From the NCBI GenBank assembly GCA_030142905.1, contig JASJOG010000140.1, positions 620,001-684,000 of the forward strand: a stretch of 64,000 nucleotides of DNA, in the 5' to 3' direction. Made by a program: the position numbers and the translations under genes. The notes under the pieces were generated by a model. That model had not been told where the DNA came from, did not search any database, and was given only the letters and a program-made list of their open reading frames with translations. Positions 12,943-23,170 of this stretch are shown one piece after another. This stretch comes from Heliopora coerulea. Taxonomy: Eukaryota; Cnidaria; Anthozoa; Scleralcyonacea; Helioporidae. The stretch's first letter is position 1. Every line of letters starts with the position of its first letter.

Positions 12943-13764
12943 GAGAGCTTGTTATCTTTGACTAAATTTTATTCTTTTCCTCTTCATAAAAATTATTAAT
13001 ATCAAAACAAAATTCTAGTAGAAAACCTGATTTGTTGGATAGTAAAGGTAGTTTCGAACCATAACTTAGGCCATCAGTTTAGTTGCTTATTACTCTCGGA
13101 CAATCAATTACCCCCCCCCCAATGGACAGCAATCACGTTCACTGACTCTTCTTAAAGTTAAAAATACACTCTTAAAACCGGTTCATTTGAGCAATCCTTC
13201 ACGTTAGCCTTAAATAGAAGACAAACACCATTAAATTCCTTACCTAATGACTTATGAGAGATTTTTCCGTGAGACTGTGTCTGCTACTTCCGTACTTCCT
13301 TCGACCATATGTGAACGACTTATTGACCTGGAAACTTGACGACATCTTGATGGGCAGGGCAAAAAATTGCTTTACAGTGGCTCTGCTCTGAAGGGGATTT
13401 CCCTTCCGTCGCTGGGCGTGATCAGTAGTCTACCCTGTTTAAAGGACTGAAGATAAAGTCTTCTCTTCTCTTACAATACCTTTGCGCATTAGCCAAACTA
13501 AAAAATAGTGGAAATACCAGATTTTTTGTAGCTGTACGTTGACTTGAAGTTGGTTGGTCACTAACAAACTGGGGTCAGTTGTACAAAGCCCATGTAGCAC
13601 GTCCGTACGATAAAACCTGGTGCCCCCAGTGAACTCTAAAAAGACTGGAACGATAACTCGCCGTGCACTTTTGAAGCCAAAAATGGTGGATATGGAGGCC
13701 GCCCAGTGAACTCTATAAAAAGACACTTCACACTGTTTTGCACACATTAGACGTGCATGGCTCC

Positions 13765-13949
13765 TGATAGAGGAATGCATAAAAGATGGAGGGACCTGAG
13801 GGATATGTGAGACGCGTGGAGCAGGGGGATGATTCGTATGTAGTTGTTGTTGTTAGGAGTTGTCTAATACGAGAGACTGAATATTTTGTATGATTGCAAT
13901 TAATAAAACATCATTTAAAGAGTACAGAATGATTGGGTCTTTCCTAACA
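13765..13949 (+). repeat. 5' LTR of Ty3/gypsy element
   Basis: 185 bp, TG...CA ends, matching 19225-19406. It contains an AATAAA motif (TTAATAAAACATC), a likely polyadenylation signal near its 3' end. A (TTG)n stretch is 3 bp longer than in the 3' LTR. Confidence 0.93.
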
Positions 13950-13950
13950 T

Positions 13951-13968
13951 TGGTGGCAGCGGTGGGAT
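13951..13968 (+). promoter_or_regulatory. Primer-binding site, tRNA-Leu
   Basis: One base after the 5' LTR, TGGTGGCAGCGGTGGGAT is an 18-nt exact complement of a eukaryotic tRNA-Leu 3' end (…CCGCTGCCA plus CCA), as I recall that tRNA sequence. It would prime minus-strand DNA synthesis. Confidence 0.85.
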
Positions 13969-14136
13969 AGAAAACCTGATATCAACCGAACCGTGAGTAA
14001 ACAGTATAACCGCGTGGTTTAAACTACTGTTATTTTGTGTTAGCTTTTGGCGCCATATTCGTCCGTTTACATATTGTGCGCCATATTTCTTCGTTATATT
14101 TGCTCGTACGAACTGGTGTTTCACACATTCCCAAAG

Positions 14137-15075
14137 ATGGCTTCAGGTGGACTCGCACAGTGGGATGGCAGTGACAAAACAGAGGTAATAAGCCATATTC
14201 GACAAGTCGAAGCGTATTTTGTGGCGAAAGATATCGACAACGAGGAGAAGAAAGTGGCTATTCTTCATTTGTCGCTCAAAGGAGAACCCAAGACTTTCTT
14301 CGCGAAATTGTCTGCGACCCAAACCGACACGTTTGCTCATGCAAAAGCTGCTCTTGAGGAACGTTTTAAACCTTTCAAAACCACGGCTCAGTACCAGATA
14401 GAACTCGCAGAACGCCACCAGCGACATGGCGAAACAGTAAGGGAGCTAAAATTCACAATTATGGATCTTGTATCAAAAGCCTACCCGGAAGTAAAGGAAT
14501 CGGCAGCTCAAAAAGCCCTCGTGGTTGCTAATTTCAGGAAAGCTCTTCGCCCAGAGATTCGTCAAAAGTTAACCTGGACATTACCAGATGGAAGTACGCT
14601 TGAAGATGTGGTGTCCCGTGCTGCACAAATTGAACAAGATTCAGCCAGGCACAATATAAGTGCCATTTCATCAGATAATATAGAAGCAGAGCCACAGAAC
14701 AACAGGTCTACAGATGAAACCTACAAAGAGAGCATGCGGAAAGCTTTACAAGATTTAACCCTGGGGCAACAGCAGCTTGCCCAAACAATTGCAGTTATGC
14801 AAGCAGAGTCAAAAACGTCACGGGGGGGAGTGCGGCAAAGAAATGGAAGCTGTTACAATTGTGGAAATTTTGGTCATTTCGCTCGAGATTGTCGAAAAAC
14901 CTACAACCCTCGTAGGCCGAATCATGCTCCATCTAAGCCGTTTAATGGAAATTGTTATCGATGCAACAAGCATGGTCGCAAATCTGACACCTGTCCACTT
15001 CTCCAAGACGGATATTCGGGAAACGACGAGGGGCTGGGGGGGGCATTCAATCCCTTCCAGCCCAGACACCGTTAA
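14137..15075 (+). CDS. gag: Gag of Ty3/gypsy element, 312 aa
   Basis: The start chosen is ATG 14137, with an A at -3 and G at +4; the frame is open further 5' but that part is probably leader. Residues about 30-190 form a helical gag-like (retrotransposon gag) region. A canonical zinc knuckle C-x2-C-x4-H-x4-C (CYNCGNFGHFARDC) begins at residue 239. A second knuckle-like motif from residue 273 keeps its three cysteines, but the usual His position is Arg (CYRCNKHGRKSDTC), so it is probably impaired. Gag would package the element RNA into cytoplasmic particles. The frame ends at 15075 and the pol frame is -1 relative to it, already open in the overlap. Confidence 0.88.
   Translation: MASGGLAQWDGSDKTEVISHIRQVEAYFVAKDIDNEEKKVAILHLSLKGEPKTFFAKLSATQTDTFAHAKAALEERFKPFKTTAQYQIELAERHQRHGETVRELKFTIMDLVSKAYPEVKESAAQKALVVANFRKALRPEIRQKLTWTLPDGSTLEDVVSRAAQIEQDSARHNISAISSDNIEAEPQNNRSTDETYKESMRKALQDLTLGQQQLAQTIAVMQAESKTSRGGVRQRNGSCYNCGNFGHFARDCRKTYNPRRPNHAPSKPFNGNCYRCNKHGRKSDTCPLLQDGYSGNDEGLGGAFNPFQPRHR
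15036..15043 (+). promoter_or_regulatory. G8 run, candidate -1 frameshift site
   Basis: Eight G residues lie in the gag/pol overlap, with the gag frame read as ctG-GGG-GGG. This satisfies X-XXY-YYZ slippage from the gag frame into the pol frame, which is open here. No downstream pseudoknot was evaluated, and homopolymer-length mutation is an alternative. Confidence 0.35.
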
Positions 15076-15431
15076 AAGGGCCTTTACAAGAGGCTCAGAA
15101 AGACTGCTATATTGATATTTTACCTGCTTGTTATAACAGATATGGTTGTTTGGAAGTTGACGACATTGCAGAAAAATGCAGTGAAACTGTTAATGATTTT
15201 GTTTTTACTCACTTGCCATTATCAGGTCGTAAGACCAGTAAACAGAGGAGAAAGGAGCAGTTTGAGAGAGAAAAGGTTTGGAAACAAAGGGAATTAAAGC
15301 ATGAGAGAACAAAGATGCATGACATTATGTACCATAGGTCAATTTTAAAGCAAATAAACAAAGAAAGGGACATGAAACAATCACCAGTTGTTTCAGCAAC
15401 AGCTACTCATGGTTTGGTACAGAATAAATAG
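15076..15431 (+). CDS. Gag-pol linker in the pol frame, ending in TAG
   Basis: The pol frame is open across the gag stop and continues for about 118 codons. It passes through a Cys-containing segment (DCYIDILPACYNRYGC) and a highly charged, probably helical stretch (KQRRKEQFEREKVWKQREL). It ends at TAG 15429-15431, immediately followed in the same frame by the protease. It is probably part of the element's Gag-Pol precursor. It could be reached by -1 frameshifting from gag. Confidence 0.5.
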
Positions 15432-18400
15432 CCCCAAATTAAAATAGATGGGGAAGTTGGAGGACAACCTTGTACCTGGTTACTGGACACTGGTGCTGAA
15501 ATCAGTGTCATATCCCAACAGCTTGCATCAATGGCCAAAGGACATCGGGTGCCACCACGTTACACTCCACACACTGTGGATGGTTCAGATTTGGGAACTG
15601 TTTATGATGTGGTCACCAATTGTCGTGTTGGAAAGACAATTGTCAATGAGCATCGTTTTACAGTGGTTCAGCATTGTACCTATGAAGCTATTATTGGCAT
15701 GGATTTGTTTCCAGCTCTGAATATCACTATGTCGCTGGATGGTGAAACTTGTTACCAAGCTTCACAGAAAATGACTTCTCAAAACCACCAACTCAACTCT
15801 CCTTCTATCTGCAGAGTATATGCATCAACTAACATGATAGTCCCTGCAAACAGCATGCACGTTGTAGAGGGTGTTATTAAGGCTAAAGTACCGGTGGGGC
15901 AACTTGGAATGGTGGAGTCAATAAGTGATCAGGGAGCAGAACGTTTTGGTATTGGTTGTGGTAGGGTCCTGGATACTGTTCGCAAAAATGGCAAGTTGTT
16001 GCTCCATGTGACTAACCCCCAGAATCAGGCAAGTCACATCACCAAAGGAACATGCATTGGAACTTTCTCAACTGAAGTTGGTGATACGGCAGTTATAGGA
16101 CAGATAGCAACACCAATTGAAATGCAATCACAGGCCCAGGGCACCAGAGCTGCACAAATCGATAAAATGGCTCGTGAATTGTCCAACACAGCCGAAATTT
16201 CAGAAAGTTACAAACACCGCCTTTACAAGTTAATCAAGACGAATGCTGATGTCTTTTCAGTGGATGGTGAGCTGGGGATTACCAATGTGGTTGAACATGT
16301 TATTCCTACAGGTGTGGCTTCCCCCCAGTCGCAGCCTGCCCGACGAATCCCAGTTCACAAGTTACATGACGTTGACCAGTTTGTGGAAGAGGGTCTTTCA
16401 ACGAACATTATTCGCCCCAGTAGGAGTCCATGGGCAAGTCCCCTGGTCCTGGTTAAAAAGACTGATGGGAGCACCAGGTTCTGTGTTGATTTCCGCAAAT
16501 TAAATGAAGTGACGGTTGGAGATTCCTTTCCGATACCAAGAATTGATGACAGTTTGCGAGCTCTACATGGAGCGCGAATTTTCAGTACCCTCGACTTGAC
16601 AAAAGGCTACTGGCAAGTTCCTGTGAGGGAATCTGATCGGGAGAAAACTGCATTTCGTTGTCACCGAGGCCTCTTTGAATTTAACACAATGCCTTTTGGC
16701 TTAAAAGGTGCTCCAGCCACATTTCAGAGGCTCATGACAAGTGTTTTGGGTGAATTCAACTGGAAGATTTTGCTGATTTATTTGGACGATGTGATTATCT
16801 ATTCCCGCAGCGTGGAAGAGCACTTTGAGCACATTACCCGAGTTTTTACTAAGATACGGGAGGCGAGACTAAAACTGCAACCAACCAAATGTTCGTTTGC
16901 ACGAACGCAAGTGAGATATCTTGGTCATGTAATATCTAGTAGTGGCGTGGAGCCGGATCCAGAAAAAGTGAGAGCAATCAAAGAATATCCTCGACCTTCT
17001 TCAGTCTCAGAGTTGAGTCGTTTTCTGGGGATGGCTTCCTATTATCGCCGTTTCATTGCGGAGTTCGCTGAGATTGCACAACCACTTCATGCCCTTACAA
17101 CAAATGACATTTCTTTTCAATGGTCTGAAACGTGTGAGAAGGCTTTTCAGAATTTGCTTCATTGCCTTTCATCTACACCTGTCCTTGTCTTTCCCGACTT
17201 TTCACAACAATTTGTTGTCGAGACTGATGCCAGCAACATTGGTTTGGGCGCTGTTCTTATGCAAGGGAACAATGTTATTGAGTATGCATCACGAGCTCTC
17301 ACCAAGACTGAACAGAACTATTCAGCTACAGAGAAGGAATGTTTAGCCATGGTTTGGGCTCTCCAGAAATTTGCTATGTATCTTGAAGGGTCACATTTCA
17401 AAGTAATAACAGACCACAAACCACTCACTTATCTGCTGTCATTAAAAGAACCACGTGGGAAGCTGGCCCGCTGGCGAGTAGAGTTAGACAACTTCGATTT
17501 TGAGATTCAACATCGCCCTGGCAAACTGATGACCGTTCCAGATACCTTATCACGTGCTCCTCTGCTTGGAGCTGTAAACCTGACTGGCTTATGGTCTCCA
17601 TACGAACTCATGTGTTTACAACGAGAGGACAATGATGTCAGCATTTTATACGAATGGGTAAAATCAGGTTATAAACAGAAGCTTACCACCATCAAATCGC
17701 ATACAGTTCTCAGAGCTATTAAGGAACATGGGAAGAAATTTCTTATCCAAGATGGAACTTTGCTCTTGCAAAGGAAACAAGGTGAAAACTTAATCAGCAG
17801 GGCGGTAATCCCAATAAGCTCAGCCGAGAGTGTGCTAGAAGTCCTTCATGACCGTTCAGGGCACTTTGGATACGTGAAAACGCTTGCTAAAGTAAAATCA
17901 AGATTTTTCTGGTTCGGCCTGTCAAAGGATGTTCAGGCATGGTGCAATTCATGTATAGTTTGCTTGAAGCGAAAGAACCCAACGGTTCCAGACCATCAAC
18001 CGCTGGATGCGTTACCAGTCCCCAATGGCCCATGTCAGTGGTGGCATATGGATGTCATTGTCCCTTTGGTTAAAACCGCTAGTGGTAATCGATTCCTCTT
18101 GGTGTTGACTGATCCGTTTAGTAAATGGTGTGAAACGTTTGCCATCCCCAATCAAACTGCTAAGATCATAGCGGGGAAGATCTACCTCGAGATTGTATGC
18201 AGATTCGGTGTACCAGAAGGAATACATGCTGATCAGGGAACAAACTTTGAGGCACAGTTGATGAAGGAGCTATGTCAGCGACTTGGTATCAGACGGACTC
18301 GAAGTTCCCCCTTTAATCCCCAAGGAAACGGTCAAGCTGAACACACGAATCGAACGCTAGCGGAACGTTTGGCAATGGACCTCGAAGCAACTGATCAGTC

Positions 18401-19142
18401 AGACTGGGATGAAAAACTCTCCTCAGCCTTGGCTGCTCTTCGTACAGCACCCAACAGTACGACTAGGGAGACACCATTTCGTCTCTTGTTTGGGTTTGAA
18501 GCACGAACAATCACAGATGTTGGTTCTTCCCAGGCCTTGCAGTCGGGTGAAAGGAATTCCCTGGATGCCAAAGAATTTAGCACCAGGCTGACCCACTTGC
18601 AAAACGTACACCAAAATGTGAAGACGCGTATCCTGAACGAACAGCGTAAGCGCTGGAAGTGTCAAGAGACACGACTTAGATTTACACCTTTTAAAGAAGG
18701 GGAGAAAGTGTGGGTATATGGACCACCATCAAAGAAAGGTGTATCAAAGAAACTAGTGGCAGACCGATGGAGGGGGCCGTACATAGTGACCGAGAAGTTG
18801 GGAGAGACTCTTTATAAAGTTCGTTCTCAGAAAGGGAAACACCACTTTAAGATTGTAAACCACAGAAGATTGAATAGACACTATGAGCGTCCAGGCCATC
18901 TTGTGGCCAGCAGCAGTGTGGACAGTGACTTGGATTCCGTTAGTACAGTCAGGGAGGATGAAGAGAACGACACAGAGGTCCTGTTGGACCTATCAACGGA
19001 GCAGGAAAGCACAGGAGACGAGGAACAAGAAGCACTTGATTATCAACGACCTGTAAGGGACCGAAATCCACCTCTTCGCCTGACTTATGGGATAAACGGT
19101 GAACAAACGGGGACAAGAGATATTTCGCATGACAGTGACTGA
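15432..19142 (+). CDS. pol: Pol polyprotein: protease, RT, RNase H, integrase
   Basis: The uninterrupted frame from after the TAG at 15429 to the stop at 19142 encodes about 1236 residues. The aspartic protease motif LLDTGAEISVIS has its DTG at 15486. RT follows with RFCVDFRKLNEVT, STLDLTKGYWQVPV, and YLDD at 16779. RNase H shows TDASNIGLGAVL, ATEKECLAMVW and TDHKPL. The integrase has an H-x4-H plus C-x2-C zinc region, then catalytic Asp at 18051, Asp at 18231 and Glu at 18339 (D-x35-E). A GPY/F-type RWRGPYIV motif follows. All catalytic residues are present. Upstream, the same frame is open from within the gag overlap (about 15000) to the TAG at 15429; this linker is Lys/Arg-rich. Whether the TAG is suppressed or a mutation is unresolved. 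Confidence 0.93.
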   Translation, partial: PQIKIDGEVGGQPCTWLLDTGAEISVISQQLASMAKGHRVPPRYTPHTVDGSDLGTVYDVVTNCRVGKTIVNEHRFTVVQHCTYEAIIGMDLFPALNITMSLDGETCYQASQKMTSQNHQLNSPSICRVYASTNMIVPANSMHVVEGVIKAKVPVGQLGMVESISDQGAERFGIGCGRVLDTVRKNGKLLLHVTNPQNQASHITKGTCIGTFSTEVGDTAVIGQIATPIEMQSQAQGTRAAQIDKMARELSNTAEISESYKHRLYKLIKTNADVFSVDGELGITNVVEHVIPTGVASPQSQPARRIPVHKLHDVDQFVEEGLSTNIIRPSRSPWASPLVLVKKTDGSTRFCVDFRKLNEVTVGDSFPIPRIDDSLRALHGARIFSTLDLTKGYWQVPVRESDREKTAFRCHRGLFEFNTMPFGLKGAPATFQRLMTSVLGEFNWKILLIYLDDVIIYSRSVEEHFEHITRVFTKIREARLKLQPTKCSFARTQVRYLGHVISSSGVEPDPEKVRAIKEYPRPSSVSELSRFLGMASYYRRFIAEFAEIAQPLHALTTNDISFQWSETCEKAFQNLLHCLSSTPVLVFPDFSQQFVVETDASNIGLGAVLMQGNNVIEYASRALTKTEQNYSATEKECLAMVWALQKFAMYLEGSHFKVITDHKPLTYLLSLKEPRGKLARWRVELDNFDFEIQHRPGKLMTVPDTLSRAPLLGAVNLTGLWSPYELMCLQREDNDVSILYEWVKSGYKQKLTTIKSHTVLRAIKEHGKKFLIQDGTLLLQRKQGENLISRAVIPISSAESVLEVLHDRSGHFGYVKTLAKVKSRFFWFGLSKDVQAWCNSCIVCLKRKNPTVPDHQPLDALPVPNGPCQWWHMDVIVPLVKTASGNRFLLVLTDPFSKWCETFAIPNQTAKIIAGKIYLEIVCRFGVPEGIHADQGTNFEAQLMKELCQRLGIRRTRSSPFNPQGNGQAEHTNRTLAERLAMDLEATDQSDWDEKLSSALAALRTAPNSTTRETPFRLLFGFEARTITDVGSSQALQSGERNSLDAKEFSTRLTHLQNVHQNVKTRILNEQRKRWKCQETRLRFTPFKEGEKVWVYGPPSKKGVSKKLVADRWRGPYIVTEKLGETLYKVRSQKGKHHFKIVNHRRLNRHYERPGHLVASSSVDSDLDSVSTVREDEENDTEVLLDLSTEQESTGDEEQEALDYQRPVRDRNPPLRLTYGINGEQTGTRDISHDSD

Positions 19143-19212
19143 AAAAAGAGAAAAAAAAACCAAACAAAAACAAAAAAAAACAAACAAAAAAAAAACAAAC
19201 GTAGATATGTTT

Positions 19213-19224
19213 AGGGGGGAGGAG
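19213..19224 (+). promoter_or_regulatory. Polypurine tract
   Basis: AGGGGGGAGGAG immediately precedes the 3' LTR, the expected plus-strand primer site. An A-rich stretch (19142-19200) separates it from the pol stop. Confidence 0.85.
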
Positions 19225-19406
19225 TGATAGAGGAATGCATAAGATAAGGAGGGACCTGAGGGATATGTGAGACGCGTGGAGCAGGGGGATGATTCGTATG
19301 TTGTTGTTGTTAGGAGTTGTCTAATACGAGAGACTGGATATTTTGTATGATTGCAATTAATAAAACATCATTTAAACAGTACAGAATGAGGGGGTCTTTC
19401 CTAACA
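19225..19406 (+). repeat. 3' LTR of Ty3/gypsy element
   Basis: 182 bp copy of the 5' LTR, followed by the CTCC target duplication. Confidence 0.93.
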
Positions 19407-20046
19407 CTCCCTTCAGTGGCCGGAACTTCGGCTTCATCCAATCATACAGCCGGGCATAAGGAATTATCGTTCCAGTCTTCTTATAGAGTTCACTGGGTGC
19501 CCTTCAAAGATTAGTTGGGTCTCAGGCCTCTGAACTGGTCAATGCTGGGAAGGAAATTTTTGGATTTCTGAAGCGGCGAAACGCTATTTCCTGCATTTTG
19601 AGAGCACTTTTAACAAAAAATTTAAAGATCATGAAAGAAGTTTTTATGATCTTTGTAAGAAAGGATCTGAATTTCAATATCAGTAAACTCTCTCGAAGCA
19701 GGAACTAAAAGTTGGAGTTAGGACGACAAGAAGAAATGATGGTAAAATCACTAGGAGAGACGTGAAGAGATTGTTGTTAAATCACACTAACAATCTCAAC
19801 GTCCAGTTGGATGAACTGAGGTAACATTCGAGGTAATTCCAAACCTAGTTGTGAACATATATTCAGAAATACAACATGTTTGCTTTGTTTTGAGTACAGT
19901 TTATCCATCCAGTATAATGATTCTATTATATGGCTGAGCTTATTTTTCGGTCCGTGTGGCGTGCCCAAAATTACGCTTGCCGATGGGTTACTAAATATTT
20001 CATGAATTGACCTATACCACTAAAGTCAACTAGAACAGTTAACTAG

Positions 20047-20233
20047 CGCCAGTCAATAGGAACAATCTCCAGACGAAAACACGATATACTTTTAATGAGG
20101 AATATCGCGACTTGACAGAAAACGCGCGAACTAATATTGTCAACAAAGGGCGCAACAGGAAGTCAAAACGTCAATCGTAGGTGTGTCCGAAGACACGCCA
20201 CAGGACACATCAGTCACCAACAATACCACGTGT
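20047..20233 (-). repeat. 3' LTR of minus-strand element
   Basis: 187 bp, begins CGCCAGTCAATAGG on the plus strand and ends ACCACGTGT; matches 25322-25508. Confidence 0.85.
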
Positions 20234-20240
20234 GGCGTGG

Positions 20241-20265
20241 TTTCTTTCTTCTTTTTCTTCTTTTT
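20241..20265 (-). promoter_or_regulatory. Polypurine tract (minus strand)
   Basis: A run of A and G on the minus strand (T/C on plus) lies 7 bases internal to the 3' LTR, where the plus-strand primer is expected. Confidence 0.6.
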
Positions 20266-20327
20266 CGGTCTCGTAGGAGATGTGATTAACATATAAACAA
20301 TAGGAACGAACAAACTAAGTCTACGGC

Positions 20328-22391
20328 TTATTTCTGCCAGGATTCGTACTCAAAGTATTTGGGTGGACGTCGGTTAAGTTGAGTTCTTGTAGTGATATTC
20401 GTGTCAGGGGTGACAGAGGATGGAGAGTTTTCTCGGGGGGGGATATCTTGAGGTAGAGGAGGGTTGTTGTAGCTTGTAGGGAGCATCAACATTGGCGGTA
20501 TAGTGGTTGGTTGAGGTGGCGGACTGTTGGTTGCATCATCGTCATCACTGTCGGAATCATGGGTGTGAATGGGTGGAAATTCGGGTACTTGGTTGGGGAC
20601 CAAGTGGCATTCGCATAATTTCACTTTATACAATGAGGCTCGTAGCTGGTTTCCAGCGAACTTTTTAATGTAGCACCATGGGCTATCGATAGATACCACC
20701 AAGTATCTGCTGCGGATATGTGTTTTGTCGCGGTCGGAGTGCAAGAATACCGTACAAGATCGCCAACGTTTATGTTCGGTGGGTTCGTAGCATTTCTCTT
20801 CCAGTTCTTTGATCTTTCACTGTTGGGGTGATTCTTTTGGCGTTGTGTATGTTGGTTGATAATAATATTCCTGTCGAATATCGGGAGTTGGTCGTGGGTA
20901 AATTGGTTCCTTTGGGTCCACAGCTCGTGCGCAGAAATGCCATGTCTACGAAGACGTGAATTAAGCCTGGCAATGGCAATACTGAGACTTAGATTTGTAA
21001 CAGGACCGCCATTGGGAACTTGACGAAGGAGTTCCTCCTCGATCTCAGCAATAGCTTTTTCAGCGACAGGATTCTTGTTGATGTTTTCAACTCGATCGAT
21101 GTCAAGTGTTATGCCAAGTTGTTTTAGTGTGTCGTCGTGTTTCAAGGCTATAAAGCCTGGGGCGAAATTGACTCTGATGACAACAGGCGGATCATCTAGT
21201 GGGTGAAGTGCAACACATAAACTGGCCAGGTTGTCACGGAGAGTGGCGCTTTTTTCATCGGGGATGATGGATGCCGATGTGAAGGAGGTCGTTGTTTCGC
21301 GAAGAACCATAATGGATTGTTTGCATCGTTTGAGAACATCATCCGCGAAGGAGACGCCAACTGCTTCAGGAGGGTCTTCGGTGTTTTGTTGCATGAGTGG
21401 TTCTGGAAGTTTGCGTAATGATACGCAGGTATGGCAAGTTTCACTTACGCGGTCGATCATTTTTAACATATCGAGAGCGTAGAAATGGCGTTTCATGACG
21501 AGGTTCAGTTGATGCTTGGATGGATGATCGAGTTTGATGTGAAGGGCTGTTACGAGTCCATCGAGAACAGAGCGAGGAACAATGATTAAGTCTGTTGATG
21601 GTGATAGGGGGATCAGTGCGGTGGACAACTAATAGTCCGTCTTTGGCAATAGAGGCTACGTTAAGGTATCTTTTCACATCTTTAATGTCAGTAGGTTTTT
21701 TGGATGGACGTGTGCCTTGCTTGAGATGGGCATGTGTTCGACGAAGGTCGGGGCATTGTGACTGAATTTGAGCCCAAGCTGATCTGGTTTTAAATGGATA
21801 ACGGGATAGGCAACGGATATCTTGTACAGATATGGAACGTACTACGGAGTCCTCCATGAGGGCGACAAAGCTACAAATTTTGCATCTTGGCTCGTTGCAT
21901 TCAGATGCGTTACGGCTAGAAAAGTCCGAGGGAACATTCGCGGAACCCGCTAGGTGTCGCACGTTGACCTGGTATCTGCTGATGGTCGATAAGAATGACG
22001 TGACGCGAGGACTTGCTGAGAATTCTCCGCGACACAGTTTATCAATGGCTTGAACACAAGGTTTGCTGTCGGTGAGTACACATGCTTGTCGAGTTGACTG
22101 GATAATGAATGGGCTGAAATGCTTGACTGCGGTAGCGATGCTTAGAGCTTCAACTTCGCATGGTAGCCAGGTCACTTGATGTTTTCTGAGTTTCGCACTG
22201 AAGAAGCCAGCTAGATGGAGTTTCTGGTCTCGGGTGATGTACAAGGTAGCTCCGATTCCCCGTTTGGTGACCGAACCGTCAGTGACGATCCACAATTGAT
22301 CGGATGGTCGTGGTAGTGTGATGGCCTTGTGTGTTCTGAAGGATGCTTGAGCGGAATGAAAAGACTCACGAAATGAGTCGGTCCATTGCAT
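20328..22391 (-). pseudogene. RNase H-integrase part of decayed pol
   Basis: The minus frame from 22391 reads RNase H motifs ([35 protein letters not shown]), then shifts near 21620 into the integrase. The integrase zinc region is H-x3-H plus C-x2-C (HPSKH, CHTC). Downstream, the position that I recall as an Asp in relatives (…TDPAPGF) reads VNFAPGF, so the second catalytic Asp is probably lost. Another frameshift near 20740 precedes the C-terminal RSRYLVVSIDSPWCYIKKF segment. The tail up to 20328 is Pro/Asp-rich. Confidence 0.75.
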
Positions 22392-22400
22392 GGATTCTCT

Positions 22401-23170
22401 TTATTGTTGGCCTGCAATAGCGTTCTCTAATGGGGCTATGATTTGTGAACACTTTGGAAGAACACGTCCGAGGACTTTGTAGGCTCCGATGAATGAACGT
22501 AGTCCGCGTACAGTGTCGGGAAATGGGCAAGAGTAGAGCGTTGAGATACGGTGGGGGCTGGCAGACAGACGGCCCTGTGTCCATACCCATCCTAGTATGG
22601 TGGTGGTACGGGGATAGATGATGGTCCTGCAAGGAGAAAGATGAAGATTACACTTCTGAAGGGCTTGTAGGATGCGTTGCCAGTTGTGGAGGAGGTCTTC
22701 TGGTGAGTCAGCTCCACAATATAGATCGTCTGGGAGTTTGGCTGCAATGCCATCTTCTATGCAATCTCCTAGTACGCGACACATAAGTTCTTCAAGTGCA
22801 GTTTCTGATTCGGGCATACCCATGGCGCAGCGTGTGTAAGCTAGGACGACTCGAAATGGTGTTGCGACGCCACAGTAGTTCATGGAGCTTTTGGAAAGTG
22901 GGATTTGATAGAATGCGCTAGTCAGGTCAGTGACGATGAGGTATTTCCATTTGGCGATAGAACGCAAAGTTGAGTCAACATTTGGCATTAAACACGGTTG
23001 GGGCTTGGCATATCGGCCCATGTCGGCAAATGCTGTGACCAGGCGGTGTCCTCCGGATGGCTTGGTAACAAGGAATGACGGATTAAGGTATTCTACAGTG
23101 ATACCAATATTCTCAGGACGTTGGAATACCCCCTGACATTCGAGCTCGTCGAATTTTTTGTTGTAATTCG
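22401..23170 (-). pseudogene. Reverse transcriptase part of decayed pol
   Basis: The minus frame contains [36 protein letters not shown] and [17 protein letters not shown]. The catalytic Asp pair is kept, but the residue before it, Ala in the relatives I recall, is Pro. The frame is entered by a shift near 23150 at an A6 run, and ends in an in-frame TAA (22403-22401) right before the RNase H block. Together with the other lesions it is inactive. Confidence 0.75.

Larger units (their letters stand above)
13761..19410 (+). mobile_element. Ty3/gypsy LTR retrotransposon, nearly intact
   Basis: The element runs from TG at 13765 to CA at 19406, flanked by the 4-bp direct repeat CTCC (13761-13764 and 19407-19410). 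In order it has a 5' LTR, a tRNA-Leu PBS, gag, a linker in the pol frame, protease-RT-RNase H-integrase, a polypurine tract and a 3' LTR. The PR-RT-RH-INT order places it in Ty3/gypsy. The LTRs differ by about seven substitutions plus one 3-bp indel, near 4%, so it is fairly young. The main doubt about activity is an in-frame TAG at 15429 between linker and protease. Confidence 0.93.
13625..19497. repeat. Inverted-repeat element split by the gypsy insertion
   Basis: The segment at 13625-13659 (starts CCCAGTGAACTCT) is nearly the reverse complement of 19463-19497 (ends AGAGTTCACTGGG). Without the 5.6-kb Ty3/gypsy element between them, the two arms would bound an element of roughly 230 bp, MITE-like in size. 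A second CCCAGTGAACTCTATAAAAAG copy lies inside at about 13705. No coding capacity is visible. Confidence 0.55.

Noticed and set aside
14777..15115. Overlapping frames in the gag 3' region and on the opposite strand
   Set aside because: Out of frame with the zinc knuckles; no independent coding signal.
16243..18665. Several 60-96 residue frames within pol
   Set aside because: Alternate-frame shadows of a strongly supported polyprotein.
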